Source: Pleodorina starrii (taxonomy: Eukaryota > Chlorophyta > Chlorophyceae > Chlamydomonadales > Volvocaceae). From it: 64,000 bases of DNA. The notes under the pieces were generated by a model. It did no database searches and was not told where the DNA came from. It saw nothing but the letters and a program-made list of their open reading frames with translations. Where the stretch lies: contig BRXU01000024.1 in the NCBI GenBank assembly GCA_030267565.1, positions 978,001-1,042,000 of the forward strand, given 5' to 3'. Position numbers and translations under genes: made by a program. Shown piece by piece: positions 33,796-45,151 of the stretch. The first letter of the stretch is position 1; every line of letters begins with the position of its first letter.

Positions 33796-34699
33796 ATGTC
33801 CGCCCTGTCCGGCTCGCCATCGCGCCGGCAGCACTCGGGCAACGCCGATGACCCCGGCTCCGCCCAAGACCAGGCTCAAGGCCACAGCCACCGCCACAGC
33901 CACAGCCACACCCGCAGCGGCAGCTTCAGCTTCGGTGTCCTGGCGGAGGGCGAGGGCGGAGCGCAGCGACCCTCCCCGGAGCCACTGCTGCCGGAGCCGT
34001 TCAACCGGCCCCACGTGCACGATCCGTACGCCGCGTACGGCATCCGCACGGCAAGTGCGTCGGGCTCCACCGGGCACTCGTCGGGTGTGGAGGTGGCCGC
34101 GGACCCTGAGGGTCGCTTCATGTGGACCATGTCGGGCAGCAGCCGCCAGCAGCAGCAGCTCTATCGGGCCGGGGGCAACCCCACCGCCGCCGCCAGGATG
34201 AGCGCGGGTGAGCACGGGTCCATCAGGCCTGCGGGAGGGAGGGAGGGAGGGAGGGAGGGAGGTGGCGCGTGAGGGGACACAGGCGTGTCGGGCCTCGAGC
34301 GGCTCTATATACGGTATAGCTGCGTGACTCGGGACTGCGCTCCGCACACACCTCCTCCTGTCGGCCTGTGCGGAAGCGGCCCCCATGGCGCCGTCGGAGT
34401 GCTGACGTGTCTGTGTGTGAGAGTGTGTGTCGGTTGCCGCTCGCGGACAGAGTCTGGTTTTGCTGGTGAGCGGGGGGAGGGGGGCGGTGAGACCGCGGAA
34501 CTGCCTACTGGACCAAATCGTGCTGCGGCCTTTCCCCACGTGCGCCCCCGCGCCTGCGCCCGCGGACTCCTCCCTCTTGCCACCACCGCCCCCCTGCCTG
34601 GTACCCAATGTACCCTCCAATGCCACCCTCACAGGCGGCAGCAGCAGCGGCAGCGGGGGCCCGCCTCGTGCCGGAGGCGTTGCCCCGTCGCTCATGTGA
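33796..34699 (+). CDS. Unidentified small Ser/His/Gln-containing protein
   Basis: Two exons, 33796-34207 and 34635-34699, join with donor G|GTGAGC and acceptor CCTCACAG in matching phase and give 158 aa. The protein has a His/Ser/Arg run (GHSHRHSHSHTRSG), then SFSFGVLAEGEGG, then PYAAYGIRTASASGSTGHSS and GRFMWTMSGSSRQQQQLYRAGG-like text, and it ends GGVAPSLM. No domain is recognised. ATG 33796 was chosen because the protein-like composition begins there; the frame is open up to 32983, so a longer N-terminus is possible. A (GTGAC)n array begins right at the stop codon. TGTAA at 35608-35612 is a candidate poly(A) signal. Confidence 0.55.
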
Positions 34700-34722
34700 C
34701 GTGACGTGACGTGACGTGACGT
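34696..34722. repeat. GTGAC pentanucleotide array at a stop codon
   Basis: About five GTGAC units overlap the TGA of the small-protein gene, so the stop lies inside the array. Confidence 0.75.
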
Positions 34723-36013
34723 GAGGGGAGGGCAGGGCAGGGCAGGGGTGCTGCCCGGGAGGGCTCCTTCCTGTGGCGGTGCATTGAGTGGCGGAGTGGC
34801 GGTGCATACGATGGATAGAGGGAGGGATCCGACATTGGCCCCGTCGGCTCCTGACGGATGGATGGATGGATGGCTGATAAGGTTGGGAGCGATCTGGGAG
34901 GCCGAGGCTCAGAGATGGATACCACATGGAAGGGGGCACAACTGCTGGCTGGCTTGATTCGCGCGCGACGATTGATGCCGCACTGCGCTGTGCGTGTGCA
35001 CGAGACTGCTGCCGTACTTGAGGGAAATCTCCAGGGAAGGGAAGGGAAGGGAAGGGACTGCGGGTCCAAGCTGGGGCAGGGGCGGTGCCAAGGTCAGCAT
35101 TGGGGAGGGGGCGCGGTTTGGGGGCGAAGTGACATTGGGGCCTGAATCTGCGGACGGACAGCATTCTGTGGGGGGTGCTGAGTTACACTGAATTCTTCTG
35201 GGCTATTGAATTGAAACTGGGGACCGGACGCCTGGCTGGCGGTTTGGGAATTGGGATGCCCATGGAAGAAGGGGCCGGACGTGAACGCGTGTGCGGAAGG
35301 GGGGGTTGGTAAGGGCCCACGACCCCACGTTGAAGGGTTTTGTAGCATGGTGGTCAGGACAAGTACATGCAAGGAAATGGAAAAGACTCCGTCGTGCTAG
35401 TGGGAGTGCCCCGTGTTGTCCTCCACTCCGGATGAGCACAGCACAGCCGATGGAGTGAAAGGAGACACACGATATCGCGGCAGGCGCAAGGGAAGCCTTG
35501 GATCGTGGGGGCTGCTGTCCCCATGGATCCATGCATGATCTTTCGGGACATCGTTTGAATTGAGGGGTATGGGGCTGCCTTCTTCCCGCTTGTTTGTATC
35601 AAATCGTTGTAAAAGTTGCTATCTGTCGCAGCTTTCTGCCGCAACCCTCCGCCGCAATACAGTACAGTAAAGGGCCCATGGGTCCACGGGGGAATGTCGC
35701 GGCCATTTCAGTTCAGTTTCAGTGAACTTTCAGTTCCAATTATTTTAAAACAAGAAGTATATCGTGAGCACTTCGGTTGCCGCGCATGTCGCGATTATTT
35801 TTGCACGTCGGGGGCCGACGGACGCCGGCCTCTGATTAGTCAGCAATATGAGGACAAGATGAACATTGCCGTAATAGCGCAATCATTCTACTTGCTGGCC
35901 TACAGCGTGCACTTGCGCAATTATGAACGTTACTAAAGTCTGCGCACACCTCTTCTGCTTGCGGCGAGAGCCTTAACATGAATACACGTCTGCATTCCTA
36001 AGAGATTGTTTAA
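34700..36013. other. 3' UTR and intergenic region
   Basis: This stretch includes a GATG run (34855-34873), a GGAAG run (35034-35056) and TGTAA at 35608-35612. No further exon was seen before the SET-domain gene. Confidence 0.45.
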
Positions 36014-39000
36014 ATGCAACATTCACTACCACTGCCTCGATTAGTCAACTCGGCGTGCGGCACGAAATGCCGACGAGCCAGCCACCGAACCCCCGTCAGT
36101 TTCCGCCTCGGGTCAAACCAATGCACTGCTGCAACGGCATCGCTGGCACCCTTAGCGCGACTGCAGCGGGAGCAAGCGCGATACTTGGACCGTGTCATTG
36201 ACGGCATGGACATCGACAGCCTTGCGGCGCTGGGTTTCCACGGGGCTGACGACATCCGCGGACTGGTGGCCTCGGAGGCGGTGCGCAGCGCTTCTTTGGT
36301 GACGGTTCCACTCAGCAGCACGCTGGCCGTGTCAATGGATGAGGACGGCGGCCAGCTGTCCATCCTGGCCCCACCCGAGATGCCTCCCAACGTCAAAAAG
36401 GCGATTGAAGGTGGGGCAAACGGCCGCAAGGACTTACGAGGGGGAGAGAAGCTGCACTTTTGGAGCTCTTACACGGGCTAGTAACTGCAAGCAAGGGGCC
36501 AAGGCCTGCGGAGGAGTGCCATGAGGCCTGGCTTCCGAGCGTACGGCAGAATATTTTGTTGTTGTTGTTGTTGTTGTTGCTTTCGCTGCCATTTTGCCAC
36601 ATTGCCGCAGTCGTCGCGGGCCTTATTCGGGACACCCCCGACCACCAGCTGCTCATCCTAGCCGTACTGCTGCTCTGGGCCAGAAAGTACGGCAGTACGG
36701 CGTGGCGAGAGTACTGTACGGAGCTGCTGCCGCCCTTTCGGGAGCTGAGCTGTCTGCTGTGCTACACCCCGGGAGAGCTCTCTACGCTGCAGCTGCCGCA
36801 CCTGGCGGTGGGTAGTTGACAGTTGACAGTTAGTTGGGCGGCTTAACTGGGAAACGGAGAGGGGTGCTGTGCTGTGCGGTGCGGTGCTGTCAGGGAGGGT
36901 ACTGAACCGCTGATGGACGGGGGCCGGGGGCCGGGGGCGGGGGGGCTGTGGCACCTGGAGGCAGCTCAATGCAGCGGACGCCCCCCACGCAGCCATCCGT
37001 GTGCGATACGATCCGTGTATCGTATCGTATCGTATCGCACACGGAGCAATGTCCCCTCGTAATGTCCGGACGGGGCGGGGCGGGGCGGGACGGGGCGGGG
37101 CGGGGCGCATGGCCGCATGCACAGCCCCCCGACCGGTCACGCGGAGGGCTGCATTCACCGCCACCCACCGACCCACCCACCCACCCACCCACCCACCCAC
37201 CCACCCACCCACCCACCCACCCACCCCCACCCACCCACCCACCCACCCACCCACCCACCCACCCACCCACCCACCCACCCACCCACCCACCCACCCACCC
37301 ACCCACCCACCCACCCACCCACCCGCAACGCCTCCCCTGCCATCCCTGCAATTCTCGCCGCCGCCGCAGTCTCCACCGCCGGCCACTGCGCCTGCCGTGC
37401 CCAGCTGCTCCCCCCGCCCCCCTCCCCCCTCCTCGTCACCGCTACAGCCGGTGCCCATTCACGTACTAACCCTTCCCCAACCCCCTCCCCCCCTCCCCCG
37501 CCTCCCGCCTCCCCTCTGGCCCCCCCCTCAGGAGGAGGCCTCCCGGCAGCACGACTGGGCTCGTTGGGCCCACAGTCAGTGGCTGAGCAGCTCCAGTGGG
37601 GCGCTGAGGCGACTGGGTCTGGCGGAGAGGCTGGAGGACAGCATGTGGGCCCTGGCAGTGGTGGGCAGGGAGGGGAGGGGAGGGGAGGGGAGGGGGTCTG
37701 GCGCTCAAGGCACAGGTCCAGGCCTGCGCGTACTGCGGTCGAGTCGTGTTGCGATCGGGTTCTGAACTCTAGTTCAGACTTTGTTGCGGGTACCGTTGAG
37801 GGTACCGCAGCGGGGACCGGAGCGGGGACCAGCTGTATGGGTGTGTGGAAGGACGGCTGATTGACTGCATACGGCTGGATTCAGCGACGGTGGTCCATCC
37901 ATCCGGCGGGGGGAGGGGCCTCATCCCTACAAATCATGGATAAAGGGAAACTCGCCGCGCCACCATGGTTGTGGGCCGACAGCGTCTGTACACATGCCGT
38001 ACAAATGGAACACATCCCGCCGACACTCCCACCATAACACATTTCCAATCCCAGCCCTTGCGGCGGCATTTTCTCCCGCCCCCCCCCCCCCGCCCCCCGC
38101 CTCGTCCTCGTCGCGCCTCGACACCGCGGCGGCTGGGCTCGTACTTGCTACACCCTCTCGGTTTGTATATAACGTCCTCCGCTGTTTTGCAAGCTTACCT
38201 CGCTGTTCTTTTGCAGATGAGAAGGAATTCTTTTGTTACGTTACCGTTCACGGGCTCCGGCCTATACGTGGATAACCCCCGCCCCCCGCCCCCCTGGCCC
38301 CCCCACCCCCACCCCCGCCGTGCTCGTTTGTTTTGGTTGCGCGAAGGTGCGCAGTCGGGCCGTCGAGTTCCAAATGGGCGCTACCGCGGGATCTGGATCC
38401 GGATCTGGATCCGGGTTCGGCAGCAACTCGGGATTCGGCCGCGCCCGGAGGCCGCCGGGCCCGATCGTGTCCGTCCTGGCGCCCGTTGTAGATCTGGCCA
38501 ACCATAGCAACGACCCCAACTGTGTGATCCAACTGACAACCGACAGATCCAGGTATGCATCGTTCAGCAACAGTCAATCTTTGTTATTGTTGTTGAGGTC
38601 ACACCACACCACACCACACCACACCACACCACACCACACCACACCACATCACACCACATCACACCACACCACATCACACCACATCACACCACACGTCATC
38701 AAAGGTCCGCCAGTGGGTGGCCGCACACGGGGGCTATGCCGCCCCCCGCCCCGCAGGAGCACCGGCAGGAAGCTGAACCACCTAGCAGCCGCCGGCGAAC
38801 TGCAAGCCAATGCACGCCCCTCGCCGCGCCCCGCTCTGTCCGTACTCTCCGTACTGCACATTCCGTACTGTCTGGAGCTCATCGGCCCGCACTGTCCGTA
38901 CTGTCTGGGGCAGTCATCATCGTACAACAACGCTGCCGAGCCAACCGTCACTCGCACCCCTCTGTCCTCAAAACGCCTCCTCTGCATCCCCGCACCCCTG

Positions 39001-40678
39001 TCGTACTCTTCCCCCCCCCCCACCACCCCCCTTTCCCCCCGCCCCCCGCCCCCTACGACCTGATCCCCCCAGGGTCGTCCTCCTGCCTCAACGGCCCGTG
39101 GCCGCCGGCGAGCCGTTGACCGTTGACTACGGCTTTGACCGATCCTCCCTGGAGCTCATGACCGACTACGGCTTCGTTGCGTCAGCAAATCCGTACGACG
39201 GAGAGGTAACCCTTCCAGACGCTGATAAGCTGGCTCCCCTGGATCTTTCCCGCCTCCGGTCGGCGGCACGGTCGCTGCTGCGCCGCCGGCAGCGGTGGCG
39301 GCGGCAGCAGCAGGCGGTGGGGGCAGCAGGAGGCGGCGAGGAGGAGGGCGGCGAGGCGGAGGGCGAGGAGGCGGAGGGCGGGGATCTGGGCGGGGAGACC
39401 TGGCTGCTGGCGGGTGCTGGAGCCGAGGAGGTGGCACAGGATGGGGATGAGGACGACGAGGAGGCGGGCTTCAGCGGCAGGCTCAGGTGAGTCGCTGACG
39501 GACCGGCTGCCTGGCTGGCTGGCTGACCGCTGCGTTTGGGCTCTGCTGCCCTCGGGCCCCCGGTGGCCACATCACCGCCACCCCAGCTGCCGTTAGCGGG
39601 CTCCACCGGGCGCGTCCTGTGGGGGCTGTCGCGACACACACACATACACACATACACACAACTGCGTGTGTGTGTGTGCCAGGCGGTGTGAGGATGCGCT
39701 TCGTGTCGTCCAGGCTGCTCTGTCTCTACCGGTAACCTACTCCCCTGCCTCCCCGCCCCTGCCTCCCCTCCCCTCCCCCCCCCTCTCAGGGCGGCCGTGT
39801 CGCTCCTGGCGCCGAGTGCAGCCCCCGGGGGCAGCTACAGCACCCCCGCCACGCAGCGCATCATCGCCGGCCTGTGGCACAAGCTCGTACGGCACTGCGC
39901 CGACAGTCTGCCGACCTCCCTGGAGTCTGACAGGGCCATGCTGGGAGACATCCTGGCGGGGCGCATCAGCGGCTTCGCGATGGGGCCCGAGATATCGATA
40001 GACCCAGCCACACCGGCGGCGGCGGCCCTGCCCACCGTGGCGGCGGCGGCGGCATCGGCGGCGGCGCAAGGCGGACTGCGAGCAGCCGTACCCGGGAGGG
40101 GCGATGCCGCCCGAGCACGGAGCGCCGCGGCGGGGGTAGGCGCCGCGGGTGCACAGCCGACTGCAGCGGCGGGGTCAGCGGCGCCGGCGACGGGGGAGGT
40201 CAGCGGCGGACCTCGGGGCCGCGTCGGAGGGGCGGATGGGGTCCGTGACCAGAAGCAGGCCGGAAGCGGCGGCGAGGCTGAGGGGGTTGTCGAGGACCCG
40301 CTGGGGTTCGGTCAGCCCGGCAGTTCCGGCGATGGCACAAGCAGCGGCGCTTCGCCCGAGGCAGCAGAGGCGACAGAAGCCTTGGCCGGGTCGTCGTTAG
40401 CGGCGCCACCGACCCATGGGTCACAAGGGGCGGCAGTGGCATCGGTGGTTGGGGCAGCGGCCGCAGCGCGGGGTGCATCAAGCGGCGGAGCCGGCAGCGG
40501 TGATGGGGCGATGCAGGCCCCCGCTGCCAATGCTGCCGCCGGCCCTGGAGCCGCCAGCAGCCTCTGCCGTACAGGGCGGCGCGCGGGTCGCCTGTACGCC
40601 GCCCTCCGCGCGCGGGTGGAGCACAAGCAGCTGCTGCAGGTGGCGGAGGAGCTGCTGGGGGAGTACGGCCGCAAGTAG
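36014..40678 (+). CDS. SET-domain protein-lysine methyltransferase, Rubisco LSMT/SETD3-like
   Basis: Six exons, 36014-36410, 36611-36807, 37532-37660, 38347-38552, 39073-39486 and 39790-40678, fit in phase and give 743 aa. Exons 3 and 4 join to read MWALAVVRSRAVEF, the conserved W-A-x3-V-x-SR-x-F segment of this class. VVDLANHSNDPNC (Asn291-His292) and EPLTVDYGF (Tyr329) are the SET cofactor and active-site motifs, followed by TDYGFVASANPYD. The Rubisco-LSMT substrate-binding part follows (HCADSLPTSLESD, near 475-490). It is interrupted by an Ala/Gly/Ser-rich insert of about 200 residues before the last helix RLYAALRARVEHKQLLQ. This class methylates lysine (or histidine in SETD3) of proteins such as Rubisco or aldolase; the target here is unknown. 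The first 45 residues, rich in Arg/Ser/Ala, may be a chloroplast transit peptide (inference). Introns hold CCCA and CACAC arrays. Confidence 0.85.
37171..37324. repeat. CCCA tetranucleotide array
   Basis: About 150 bp of CCCA with one slip, in intron 2 of the SET-domain gene. It creates long Pro-Thr-His or Val-Gly-Gly-Trp open frames that are not genes. Confidence 0.95.
38256..38280 (+). repeat. 25-bp motif shared with 14007-14031, copy 2
   Basis: The sequence is identical to copy 1. It lies in an intron of the SET-domain gene, about 65 bases before an exon, so it is spliced out. Confidence 0.7.
38598..38696. repeat. CACAC/CACAT pentanucleotide array
   Basis: About 19 units of ACACC or ACATC lie in intron 4 of the SET-domain gene. 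Confidence 0.9.
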
Positions 40679-42063
40679 TGCGCCCAACACAAATCACTGT
40701 CTGTCTGTCGGACATGCCTCCCTTTCCACCGCCTTACATCGCGCGACCGTCGTGCTAGGAGCGGAGTGGCCAAGGGACTGCCGGAGGGGGAAGGGGGGTC
40801 TCTGGCGGCTCTGCGGTTGCGGAAGCTCGCGAGAGGGGGCCCCCCTGGGAGCGAACATCCCACAGTGCACAGTGGGGGGACGCAGTGGGGGCCCGTGTGG
40901 TTTTTGGTTGTCGTCCGTCCGTAAAGAGGCATTGGGGTCATCTCCGGACAGTACGGCGTTTTGTGTGTCCGAGGTGTTTTACTTGACGTCGCCTTGCGTC
41001 GCCTGTGAGCCACCAGCGCAGTCCCCTCCCGCCTGGAGGGCCATCGCGAGCAGCCATGGATGGATGGATGGATGGATGCGTCCGAATGAAAAAATGGATG
41101 AATGCGTCGGCCTCGTCGGCCTCGTCGGGGGAGCGGGGATGGACTCCGCCTGTCCCGTTCCGCTCAGTTGTGGCCGCAAGTGCCGCACCACCACCCCACC
41201 CCTTAAGAGTGCCGCTGCACCCAAGGAGGGGGGCCCGGGACTGTGCGAGGGGCTGTGGGGCAGCCCGGCCCACACATGACAGGCACACCACGCGCAAGTT
41301 CCGCTCGGCGCTGCTCTCACCGCCGTACACGTCCGTACTCCGGCCTTGATGGGCTTATACGACATGTCTCTGACCTTCCTCCTGCCAAACGAGTTACAGC
41401 GGAAATGCAATCTGCGTGCACAGCCCCTGCGTGCACAGTCCCTCCCCTCCACTGCCCTCCTGGAGGTGGCGCGGCACCGCGAACCGCCGATGAGACCGGC
41501 GCCCCGCCACCGCCACCGGCAGCCTGGTCACGGCCTGGAAGCTGGAAGCAGCAAGCTGGCGGGAGCTGCAGGGGAGGGCGCATGCACTCACCCACACCGG
41601 CACTGACGCGCAAGGGGGCATCCATGCCCCCATTCAGCCGCATTTAGCCGTCACGCCGCCACCATCACCAGTACGTTAGGCCGACATAGTGTGAAGGTCG
41701 TACTCTTGCCGTACAGTCTGAAGGTCACACCTGGGTCGTATGGTCTGAAGATGCTGCCCAGACTCTTCCGTAACGGCACCCCCGGACCCCCCCCCCCGAC
41801 ATGGCACCCACCACTCGACCTACCGTACCAGCAGTCGCCGCCGGCCACTGACACCACCGCCGCCCCCCAGCCCTCCCGGGAACCATCCGTCCCGGGAGGG
41901 CAGAGAACCGCCATCCTGCCGTACTCGCCTCATGTGTCCGGACAGCCAGTACTGCCACTCGTCACCAGGGGCAGTACCCGACCCGACCCGGCCCGGCCCG
42001 GGGAGTACACCCCTGCCCCAGAATGAAGCCCCCCTGGCCCCTACCCACCCCCTGGGCCCACCC
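40679..42063. other. Convergent 3' region
   Basis: This region lies between the SET-domain gene and the G-patch gene. TTACA at 41394-41398 is a possible minus-strand poly(A) signal for the latter. A GGAT/GATG run lies at 41058-41078. No exon was recognised. Confidence 0.4.
41394..41398 (-). terminator. Putative poly(A) signal of the G-patch gene
   Basis: Minus-strand TGTAA about 670 bases after the stop codon at 42064. Confidence 0.4.
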
Positions 42064-44618
42064 TCAAGATCCCCCCTCCTCGTCATCCGAGTCCAACCCG
42101 AATCCCGCGGCCAGGGGAGCCGCCGCGCCGCCGCCCGCCTTGGCCGGCCGCCCCGCCAGACCCACTGCGCCGCCGGGCCGCTTGAGATCACCCCGCGCCA
42201 GGGCGCCACCGCGGGCCCCCCCACCACCACCCAAGCCGCCTCTCCCGCCCCCTCGCCCGCCCATCCCTAACCCGAAGCTGATCCCACTCGCCACGGCGCC
42301 CGACTGCCCCGTGTTGCCGCTGCCGCCGCTGCTGCTCGGAGCCGGATCCGGCGGTGGTGGCGGAGCTGCCGCCGCACCCGCCTCACCCGCCGCCGCCGCA
42401 GCCGGCGGCGGTGGCCCGGGCGGCAGCGGCGGCGGCGGCGCATCATCCGGCGGCAGCGGCGGCGGTCCGCCTTGCGCCTGTTGCTGCTGTCGACTCCGCT
42501 GCTGCGCCGCGTCGATCTGTTTCTGCAGTCGGGCCAGCTCCTTGTCAGCCACCCGCTGCTCCCGCCGCTGCCGCTCTCCGCGATTGCGCTCCGCCATGGC
42601 TGCCTTGGTCTCCGCGAGGCGCTTGCGGTGGTGGTGGTCGTAGGAGGAGAGGTGCTCCTCGAGCTGCTTGGCGCTGTTGTACTGCTTGTCGCACACCTGC
42701 CAGAGTACAGCGCAGAGAGTACGGTACGGCAAAAGCACAGAATCGTACAACGCACCGTTCGGCATCGGACATGCGCCCGACTGACCGACCGACCGAGCAG
42801 GGCCTGACCGCACCCCACCTTACACGCCTCCTCGCGCAACCCTCGCACGCTTTCCCCAGTCACACACTTACCGCACCCCCACATTCCCTCGCCCTCCCTC
42901 TCACACCTCGGGGCTCAGGCCCTTCGCCCGCGCCGCCCTGTTCTCACCCAGCTCGCCCTCCCCCCTACCTCCCCCCACCTCACCTCACCTGGCAGTGAAC
43001 CCTCCCTCTCAGTGAACACCGCACCTCACCTCGCAGTAAAACGTCTGCAGCATTTCCTTGACGTCCTCCGCGCGCTTCTGCAGCACCTCCGCCACCGCCT
43101 CCCGCCTCCGCGCCGCCTCCTCATCCTCCTGAGCAGCCACCTCAATCTCCAGCCGCCGCCGCGCGGCCGTCGCCTCCGCGGTGTGGGAGTCGTCCTCCTC
43201 CTGCAGCATCACAAGTCGGGAGGGCGACAGAGGCTATAAATAAACGACGGCCGGGCGTTGCAGGCCCTAATTAACGGTTTCCCTGGACCGGGTCCCACGG
43301 CAGCGAAGGCCCCTGCCCCCGTCCGCCTCCCTTCATCCACAACGCCGCTGCCAACCCCACTGGCTGCGCCTCTGCAGTGCCTTCCAACCCAAGCGCGGCA
43401 TGGCAAGCATGGCAGCTCTCAACGCAACACCTGCGCCACAGCCTCTCAGCTCTCTCCCCACCCCCACTAAAAAGCTTGAAAAGGATTTTGGAATGTCTGG
43501 GGGGCTTTCCGCGCAAGCACACCCAAGCCCCTGGCGAGGCCCTCTGCGCCGTTCCCCTTCCCCGCCCGCGCCGCTATTCCTCCTCGCACGGGTACGCCTG
43601 TCCCGCCGCCGGATGCGGCGGATGGGCCCATGTGGGTGACCCGTGGGTGGGCCCGCACCTGCTTGCCCAGCCCCAGCCGCACCCCCGCCTCCACTCCAGC
43701 CTTGACCGGCTCGACAATGCCGTGCTCCTGGAAGGGGGGGAGGGGGGCGAGCACGAACAGCAGCAGGGAGATCGGTGGATGAGGGAAGAGACAGTGGCGG
43801 GCGACCTTGGGGTTGGGGGTACTGGTTACTGCGCATGCTGCCACAGCGGGGCACGAGGGGAGCAGGCCAGGTGTTTTCATAATGCTTGCCGCCGTGCAAC
43901 TGGCTACTGGACCAGGGATGCCAAGTACCGGTACCTTCGGTACTGACTCCGCCGAAGCGCAACATGGCTGGGATGTCACCGACCCGGTAAGGGGGCCGTT
44001 TTTCCAGACTTTCGGCTGACCAGCCATGGGGTTGGGGACGAGCCCGCAGCAATGGGTTGGGATGGCTTTTGCCATGACGCCATGGATGGCCTGGGCCGAT
44101 CTGCCTCGCTCGGTCGACCGGTCCCACAGGCGGGGCCCCCCACCCGGTGTCAGTTTCCTCACCGCCGATTGGCGGCCAGGTGGGGGCTGCTGACCGCGTA
44201 TGTGTAAACGTGTGTATATATGGTTGGGGGCGCTGCGCGCCGCACTGTGCAGGTCCCTCCCCGGAAGCCGCAGAACCCTATTCCGAACGTGAGAACCCCC
44301 GACCACGCCACGGGCGCCCTCACGTACCTCCTTGCCCAGCCCCTTGCCCTCCTTCCACCCCATTTTTTGTAGGAGCTTGAAGCCTATGTTGGATGTCCCG
44401 ATGGGCGCCGCTCCATCGTTCGGCCCGGCGTCGTCGTCATCGTCGCGGGGCCCGGGCGGCCTCGCCCAGTTATCGTCATCATCATCTAGGCCTCTGCGTC
44501 GTCCCTCTTGATATGAGTTGGTCCATTCATCGCCACGTGGCGCCGCAAGGCGGGGGTCAACGACGGCAATGCCGGGGAAGACAGCGCTGGGAGCTCCGGG
44601 TTGCTGGCCAGAATTCAT
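42064..44618 (-). CDS. G-patch and C2H2 zinc-finger protein (GPATCH8-like)
   Basis: Four minus-strand exons, 44618-44328, 43727-43659, 43200-43030 and 42696-42064, all in phase 0, give 387 aa. The G-patch spans residues 78 to about 120: IGFKLLQKMGWKEGKGLGK, then EPVKAGVEAGVRLGLGKQ in the next exon. A charged helix (residues 121-170) leads to a C2H2 finger split by an intron: Cys176, Cys179 (FYCE|VCDKQY), His192 and His198 (HLSSYDH), followed by RKRLAE. This order, G-patch, helix, U1-like finger, is that of GPATCH8 and its plant relatives, which are nuclear RNA-binding or splicing-linked proteins. The C-terminal third is Pro/Ala/Gly-rich (PPPPLPPGPPPP) and ends FGLDSDDEEGGS. An Asp-rich patch precedes the G-patch. 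Confidence 0.87.
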
Positions 44619-45151
44619 TTGCCTATCTCGTAAAATTATAATCCTAGATCGTACTGATAGGTCTGACCAATCATACGCGGTTGAAACGTAAACCAGCTGC
44701 TAGAACAAATATGACACCGGGAGAAGCAGGGTGAGCATAATTCTAAGAAGCCAAATAAACTTTCTAAATACTTCGATAACCTCTACACAATGGGAAGGCG
44801 GAATTGCAGTTGTGATCATGTTTGCCGGACGTCGGTTGGTGAGTAACGGCAAAGTACGTCGTCAACTCGTCATTTCTGCTTGTCAAGCTGCTTCAAAGTT
44901 AATACTTTGCGTTATTTGCTTCAGATGCCTGGTCAAGCCTAGATCACAGCCGGGATTTGCTTACTTATGCCACCTCCAAGTTTTTTCAGCGTTGCTGCAC
45001 TTGACAAGTGCACACGACCAGCTGGGCTGAATAACTTTACACCATGCTCGTATACTTTTAACATTCCGTAACTAGTTTCCGTATTTCCGAGGGACCGCGG
45101 CTCAGGCGTTGACAAGGGCGTGTTGTTGAGGGTGTGCAGAGGTGACCAAAC
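44619..45151. promoter_or_regulatory. Divergent promoter region between G-patch and coiled-coil genes
   Basis: This is a gap of 533 bp between two ATG codons on opposite strands, clearly more AT-rich than its surroundings. It probably serves both genes. No specific box was identified. Confidence 0.5.

Noticed and set aside
36658..37765. Long open frames reading VGGW or THPP repeats on both strands
   Set aside because: They are produced by the CCCA array in an intron of the SET-domain gene.
39683..39731. Possible 49-base extra exon in the SET-domain gene (reads RCEDALRVVQAALSLP)
   Set aside because: Including it shifts the next exon out of frame; joining 39486 to 39790 keeps the conserved frame.
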